A stretch of 64,000 nucleotides of DNA from the NCBI RefSeq assembly GCF_023740735.1, contig NZ_JAMRXH010000004.1, positions 248,001 to 312,000 on the forward strand, given 5' to 3'. Under the pieces are notes generated by a model. The model had not been told where the DNA came from, ran no database searches, and saw only the letters and a program-made list of their open reading frames with translations. The translations under genes were made by a program, and so were the position numbers. Source of the DNA: Nocardia sp. CDC159. GTDB lineage: Bacteria; Actinomycetota; Actinomycetes; Mycobacteriales; Mycobacteriaceae. Shown in pieces: positions 60,553 through 64,000 of the stretch; position 1 is the first letter of the stretch; the number at the start of each line of letters is the position of its first letter.

Positions 60553-62118
60553 ATGCGTATTGGCATCGACGTCGGCGGGACGAACACCGACGCCGTCCTG
60601 ATGGACGGCGCCCGGGTCGTTTCCACCGTGAAGACGCCGACGACCGAGGACGTCACCTCCGGAATCATGACCGCGCTCGGTGAACTGGAGAAGAACTCCG
60701 GGGTGAATCCCGCCGACGTGCGGGCGGTGATGATCGGAACGACGCATTTCATCAACGCGCTCGTGGAGGCCAACCGGCTCGCGCCGACCGCGGCCCTGCG
60801 GCTGGGGCTCCCGGCCACCGCCGCGCTGCCGCCCATGGTGGACTGGCCGGAGTCGCTGGTGCGGGCGGTGGCCGGGCGGCCGTATCTGTGCCACGGCGGA
60901 TTCGAGTACGACGGCCAGACCATCTCGGATCTGGACGAGAACGAGATCCGCTCGGCCGCCCGCGACATGCTCGACCGCGGCGTGCGCAGCGTGGCGATCT
61001 CCTCGGTGTTCTCGCCGGTCAGCGCGGAACACGAGACGCGCGCCGCGCAGATCATCGCCGCCGAGGCGCCCGGCATGGTGGTCAGCCTCTCGCACGAGAT
61101 CGGGCGGCTCGGCCTGCTGCAGCGGGAGAACGCCACCATCATCAATGCCGCGCTGGTCGAGATGGCCGCGCAGATCGTGGACGGACTCGCCGCCGCGGTG
61201 CGCGCGGCGGGGGTGACCGCGCCGCTGTATCTGAGCCAGAACGACGGCACGCTGATGGAGATCCACTACGCCAGAAAGTATCCCGTCGCCACCTTCGCCT
61301 CCGGGCCGACCAATTCGATGCGCGGGGCCGCGTTCCTGTCCGGGCTCGCCGACTGCGTGGTGGTCGATGTGGGCGGCACGACGACCGATGTCGGTGTGCT
61401 GCAACGCGGTTTCCCGCGCGAGGCGGCCACGGAGGTGGTCGTCGCCGGGGTGCGCACCAATTTCCGCATGCCCGATGTGATCTCGCTCGGCCTCGGCGGC
61501 GGCTCGCTGGTGCGCGAATCCGATTCCCTCGGCATCGATGTCGGGCCGGACAGCGTCGGCTATCGGCTCACCGACACCGCGCTGGTCTTCGGCGGCGATG
61601 TGCTCACCGCGACCGATATCGGCGTGGCCGCGGGCGTGCTCGACCTCGGCGACGCCGCCCGCGTCCGGCATCTGTCCGGGGATTTCGTCAAGCGGGCGCT
61701 GGCCACCATCGAGACCAAGATCAGCCAGGTGATCGACCGCATGCGGACCTCGCGCGAACTGCCCCCGGTCGTGGTGGTCGGCGGCGGCGAATTCCTGGTG
61801 CCGGACACCCTCGACGGTGTCGACGGGGTGCATCGCACCGAACATTTCGCCGTCGCCAATGCGATCGGGGCGGCCATCGCCCAGATCGGCGGCGAGGTGG
61901 ATCGCATCTATCCGCTGGCGCCCGGACGCCGCGAGGCCGTGCTCGATGCCGCCAAACAGGAGGCCGTGGATCGCGCGGTCGCGGGCGGCGCCGATCCGGA
62001 TCATGTGGAAATCGTGGATGTGGACGAGGTACCGATCGCCTATCTGCCCGGCAACGCGACCCGGATCAGGGTCAAGGCGGTGGGCGACCTACTGCTGACG
62101 AGTCGCCGTGGGACGTGA
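60553..62118 (+). CDS. hydantoinase/oxoprolinase HyuA-type ATPase subunit
   Basis: A 521-residue protein of the N-methylhydantoinase A/oxoprolinase group. The two ATP-binding phosphate loops of the actin-like fold are seen: GIDVGGTNTDAVLMDG at residues 4-19 and VVVDVGGTTTDVGVL in the middle. GTTHFINALVE and a later VVVGGGEF also fit. These enzymes use ATP to open hydantoin or 5-oxoproline rings, usually with a HyuB subunit. No HyuB gene is in the window; DUF917 genes follow directly instead. The start ATG 60553 lies 48 bases after the permease. Confidence 0.9.
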   Translation: MRIGIDVGGTNTDAVLMDGARVVSTVKTPTTEDVTSGIMTALGELEKNSGVNPADVRAVMIGTTHFINALVEANRLAPTAALRLGLPATAALPPMVDWPESLVRAVAGRPYLCHGGFEYDGQTISDLDENEIRSAARDMLDRGVRSVAISSVFSPVSAEHETRAAQIIAAEAPGMVVSLSHEIGRLGLLQRENATIINAALVEMAAQIVDGLAAAVRAAGVTAPLYLSQNDGTLMEIHYARKYPVATFASGPTNSMRGAAFLSGLADCVVVDVGGTTTDVGVLQRGFPREAATEVVVAGVRTNFRMPDVISLGLGGGSLVRESDSLGIDVGPDSVGYRLTDTALVFGGDVLTATDIGVAAGVLDLGDAARVRHLSGDFVKRALATIETKISQVIDRMRTSRELPPVVVVGGGEFLVPDTLDGVDGVHRTEHFAVANAIGAAIAQIGGEVDRIYPLAPGRREAVLDAAKQEAVDRAVAGGADPDHVEIVDVDEVPIAYLPGNATRIRVKAVGDLLLTSRRGT

Positions 62119-63202
62119 ACTGAGAGAAGAGGATCTACCCGACCTCGCCCGCGGCGCCGCGCTGCTGGGCACCGGCGGCGGAGGAGATCCCTACCTGGGA
62201 CGGATGCTGGTGCAGCAGGAGTACCGGCGCGGGCGCACGGTCGAGCTCATCGATCCGGAGGAGATCGCCGGGGACGCCCTGGTGATCCCGACCGCCGGAA
62301 TGGGCGCGCCGACCGTGCGGATCGAGAAGCTGCCGCGCGGCACCGAGGCCGCGCTGGCGCTGCGGACGCTGGAACGACATCTCGGCCGCCGCGCCGACGC
62401 CACCATGCCGATCGAATGCGGCGGTTCCAATTCCATGGTGCCGCTGCTGGTCGGCGCGCAGCTCGGGCTGCCGGTGGTGGATGCCGACGGCATGGGCCGC
62501 GCCTTCCCCGAACTGCAGATGCTGACCTTCGGTGTGTACGGAATCCACGGCTCGCCCATGGCCTTCAGCGGCGCGCACGACGAGCACGGGATCATCGACA
62601 CCGGCACCGACAACCTCCGGCTGGAGCGGCTCGCGCGCGGGGTGACGGTGCAGCTGGGCGGGACGGCGAATATCGCGCACTACTCCATGACCGGAGCGGA
62701 TGTGCGCCGCACCGCCATTCGCAACACGCTCACCCTCGCTCTGCGGGTCGGGCGCTGCCTGCGCGAGAGCCGGGAGTGCCATCGCGATCCGTTCCAGGCG
62801 CTGACCGCATTGTTCAAGGAGACCAGCTACGGCCACGGCGCACCGGTGTTCACCGGCCGCATCGTGGACGTGGAACGCCGCACGGTCGGCGGATTCGCGC
62901 GCGGCCGGGCGCTGATCCGGGCCTTCGCCGACGAGTCGACGCTGGAACTGTCCTTCCAGAACGAACATCTGCTCGCCCGCGTCGACGGCCGGGTGCGGGT
63001 CATGGTCCCCGACCTCATCACCGTGCTCAACGCCGAGACCGCCGAGCCGATCACCACCGAGGCGTTGCGCTTCGGCCAACGCGTCACGATCTACGCGATC
63101 GCCGCGCCGCCGATCATGCGCACCCCCGAGGCGCTGGCCGTATTCGGCCCGCGCGCATTCGGTTTCGATCTCGACTTCCAACCGGTCGAGGAACTGGCGT
63201 GA
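62108..63202 (+). CDS. DUF917 / S-methylthiohydantoin desulfurase-family protein, copy 1
   Basis: A 364-residue protein of PF06032, named S-methyl thiohydantoin desulfurase in current databases as I recall. It shows GAALLGTGGGGDPYLGR, the central VIPTAGMGAPTV, ECGGSNSMVPLLVGAQLGLPVVDADGMGRAFPE and a C-terminal VPDLITVLNAETAEPI. HyuA-DUF917 pairs are widespread. GTG 62108 overlaps hyuA by 11 bases; the stop overlaps copy 2 by 4 bases. Removal of sulfur from a thiohydantoin before or with ring opening is an inferred role. Confidence 0.88.
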   Translation: MGRELREEDLPDLARGAALLGTGGGGDPYLGRMLVQQEYRRGRTVELIDPEEIAGDALVIPTAGMGAPTVRIEKLPRGTEAALALRTLERHLGRRADATMPIECGGSNSMVPLLVGAQLGLPVVDADGMGRAFPELQMLTFGVYGIHGSPMAFSGAHDEHGIIDTGTDNLRLERLARGVTVQLGGTANIAHYSMTGADVRRTAIRNTLTLALRVGRCLRESRECHRDPFQALTALFKETSYGHGAPVFTGRIVDVERRTVGGFARGRALIRAFADESTLELSFQNEHLLARVDGRVRVMVPDLITVLNAETAEPITTEALRFGQRVTIYAIAAPPIMRTPEALAVFGPRAFGFDLDFQPVEELA

Positions 63203-64000
63203 TCGTCGACAAGCTCGGCGCCGAGGACGTCGACGCCCTGCAGCGCGGGGCCAGTCTGCTCGGTTCCGGCGGCGGTGGTGACACGCATCTGAGCGCGCTG
63301 TGGCTCGGTCAGGAGCTGGCGGGCGGGGCCGAGGTCGGCCTGCTCGATATCGACGAGCTCGAGCAGGGCTGGGTGCTGGGCATGTGCGCATTCGGCTCGA
63401 CCGCCTCGGTCGCCATCGAAAAGCTGCCCGCGGGAGACGAACTGCGCCGCTGCGTGGCCACGGCCGAACATCAGCTCGGCATCGACGTGGATGCCATCGC
63501 GGTGGTGGAGATCGGCGGCAGCAATGCGCTGATGCCGTTCATCGCGGCCGCGCAGACCGGTAAACCGGTGGTGGACGGCGATCTGATGGGTCGGGCGTTC
63601 TCCCGGCTGGATCAGACCGTCGTCGCCGCCGACGAGCTCACCGGCGCGTGGGTGACCGCGGAGGCGCGCGGTGCGGCCGTGATCGTCGACGGCGTGGACG
63701 CCCGCACGGCCGAGCGCGTGCTGCGCGGTGCGCTCACCGGCCTGGGCGGCTGGGCGGTGCTGGCGTATCCGCCGATCTCGGCGCAGATGTATCGGCGGGT
63801 CGCCCTGCCCGGCACGGTGACCGATGCCATCGATCTGGGGCGGCGGCACCGATCGGGCGTGGCGGCGGGCGACGACGGCGACGCGCTGGCGGACCGGCTG
63901 GGCGGTGACTTCCTGGGTCAGGGCACGGTGCTCGAGGTGCATCGGTACGACGGCGAGGGATTCGCCCGCGGCAGCGTCGCCGTGCGGACCGTGGACGGGC
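63199..64000 (+). CDS. DUF917 / S-methylthiohydantoin desulfurase-family protein, copy 2 (cut by window end)
   Basis: The first 267 codons of a second DUF917 protein, coupled to copy 1 by a GTGA overlap. It keeps GASLLGSGGGGDTHLS, MCAFGSTASVAIEKLP, VEIGGSNALMPFIAAAQTGKPVVDGDLMGRAF and a late GFARGSV segment. It differs strongly from copy 1 outside these blocks. The two probably form a heteromeric enzyme or act on different intermediates. Confidence 0.88.
   Translation, partial: MIVDKLGAEDVDALQRGASLLGSGGGGDTHLSALWLGQELAGGAEVGLLDIDELEQGWVLGMCAFGSTASVAIEKLPAGDELRRCVATAEHQLGIDVDAIAVVEIGGSNALMPFIAAAQTGKPVVDGDLMGRAFSRLDQTVVAADELTGAWVTAEARGAAVIVDGVDARTAERVLRGALTGLGGWAVLAYPPISAQMYRRVALPGTVTDAIDLGRRHRSGVAAGDDGDALADRLGGDFLGQGTVLEVHRYDGEGFARGSVAVRTVDG

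Noticed and set aside
1..64000. tRNA, rRNA, CRISPR arrays, insertion sequences, integrases or attachment repeats
   Set aside because: I read the intergenic gaps and found no cloverleaf-like sequence, no regular repeat-spacer array and no transposase or integrase motif.

Overview
The window is GC-rich, densely coded DNA of a mycolic-acid actinomycete, most likely Nocardia or a close relative. The evidence is gene order and content. Reading rightward, chelatase-cobO-cobB-cysG-efpA-proS, then a DUF4439/lipoprotein pair, rimP-nusA-ylxR-infB-DUF503-rbfA-nrnA-dinF-phosphoesterase-pptT-truB matches the M. tuberculosis Rv2850c-Rv2793c block as I remember it. F420-type oxidoreductases, many GTG starts and several probable leaderless promoters also fit.

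Layout. 1-5417: fused chelatase subunit and the cobalamin genes cobO, cobB and a cobE/cbiG-type gene. 5426-13429: first accessory insert with a DUF2293 protein, two DoxX-like paralogues flanking a phosphotransferase/AttH-like pair, a secreted alpha/beta hydrolase, a PPOX flavoenzyme and the stump of an enoyl-CoA hydratase. 13441-16243: cysG and efpA return. 16258-35827: second, about 19.6 kb accessory insert between efpA and proS. It holds a Clp-N-only protein; an SMP-30-like/aminotransferase/mmsA operon facing a PucR regulator and an APC permease; a cassette of EspR-like regulator, ImmA/IrrE metalloprotease, MAB_1171c-type membrane protein and cytochrome P450; a cytosine-deaminase-like enzyme; an LLM oxidoreductase; a TetR operon; a diguanylate cyclase; an anchored solute-binding-like protein; two decayed gene fragments (ArsR, GH92); and yaaA. 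35931-51784: proS and the conserved translation/ribosome-maturation superoperon through truB.

51810-64000: a small secreted protein, an M28-like protein, then a divergent catabolic locus. Leftward run two Asp/Glu-racemase/maleate-isomerase-fold enzymes and a GntR-FCD regulator. Rightward run a D-2-hydroxyacid dehydrogenase, an amidase, an NCS1 permease, a HyuA-type hydantoinase and two DUF917 (S-methylthiohydantoin desulfurase family) proteins, the last cut by the window end. A diguanylate cyclase with an intact I-site sits inside it. I read this as uptake and opening of a hydantoin or thiohydantoin ring, with the substrate unknown.

The two systems most worth attention are the EspR/ImmA/MAB_1171c/P450 cassette with its cluster of GACAG half-sites (24.2-28.0 kb) and the hydantoin-type locus with its fully overlapping divergent promoters (53.6-64 kb). 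No tRNA, rRNA, CRISPR array, insertion sequence or integrase was recognised.
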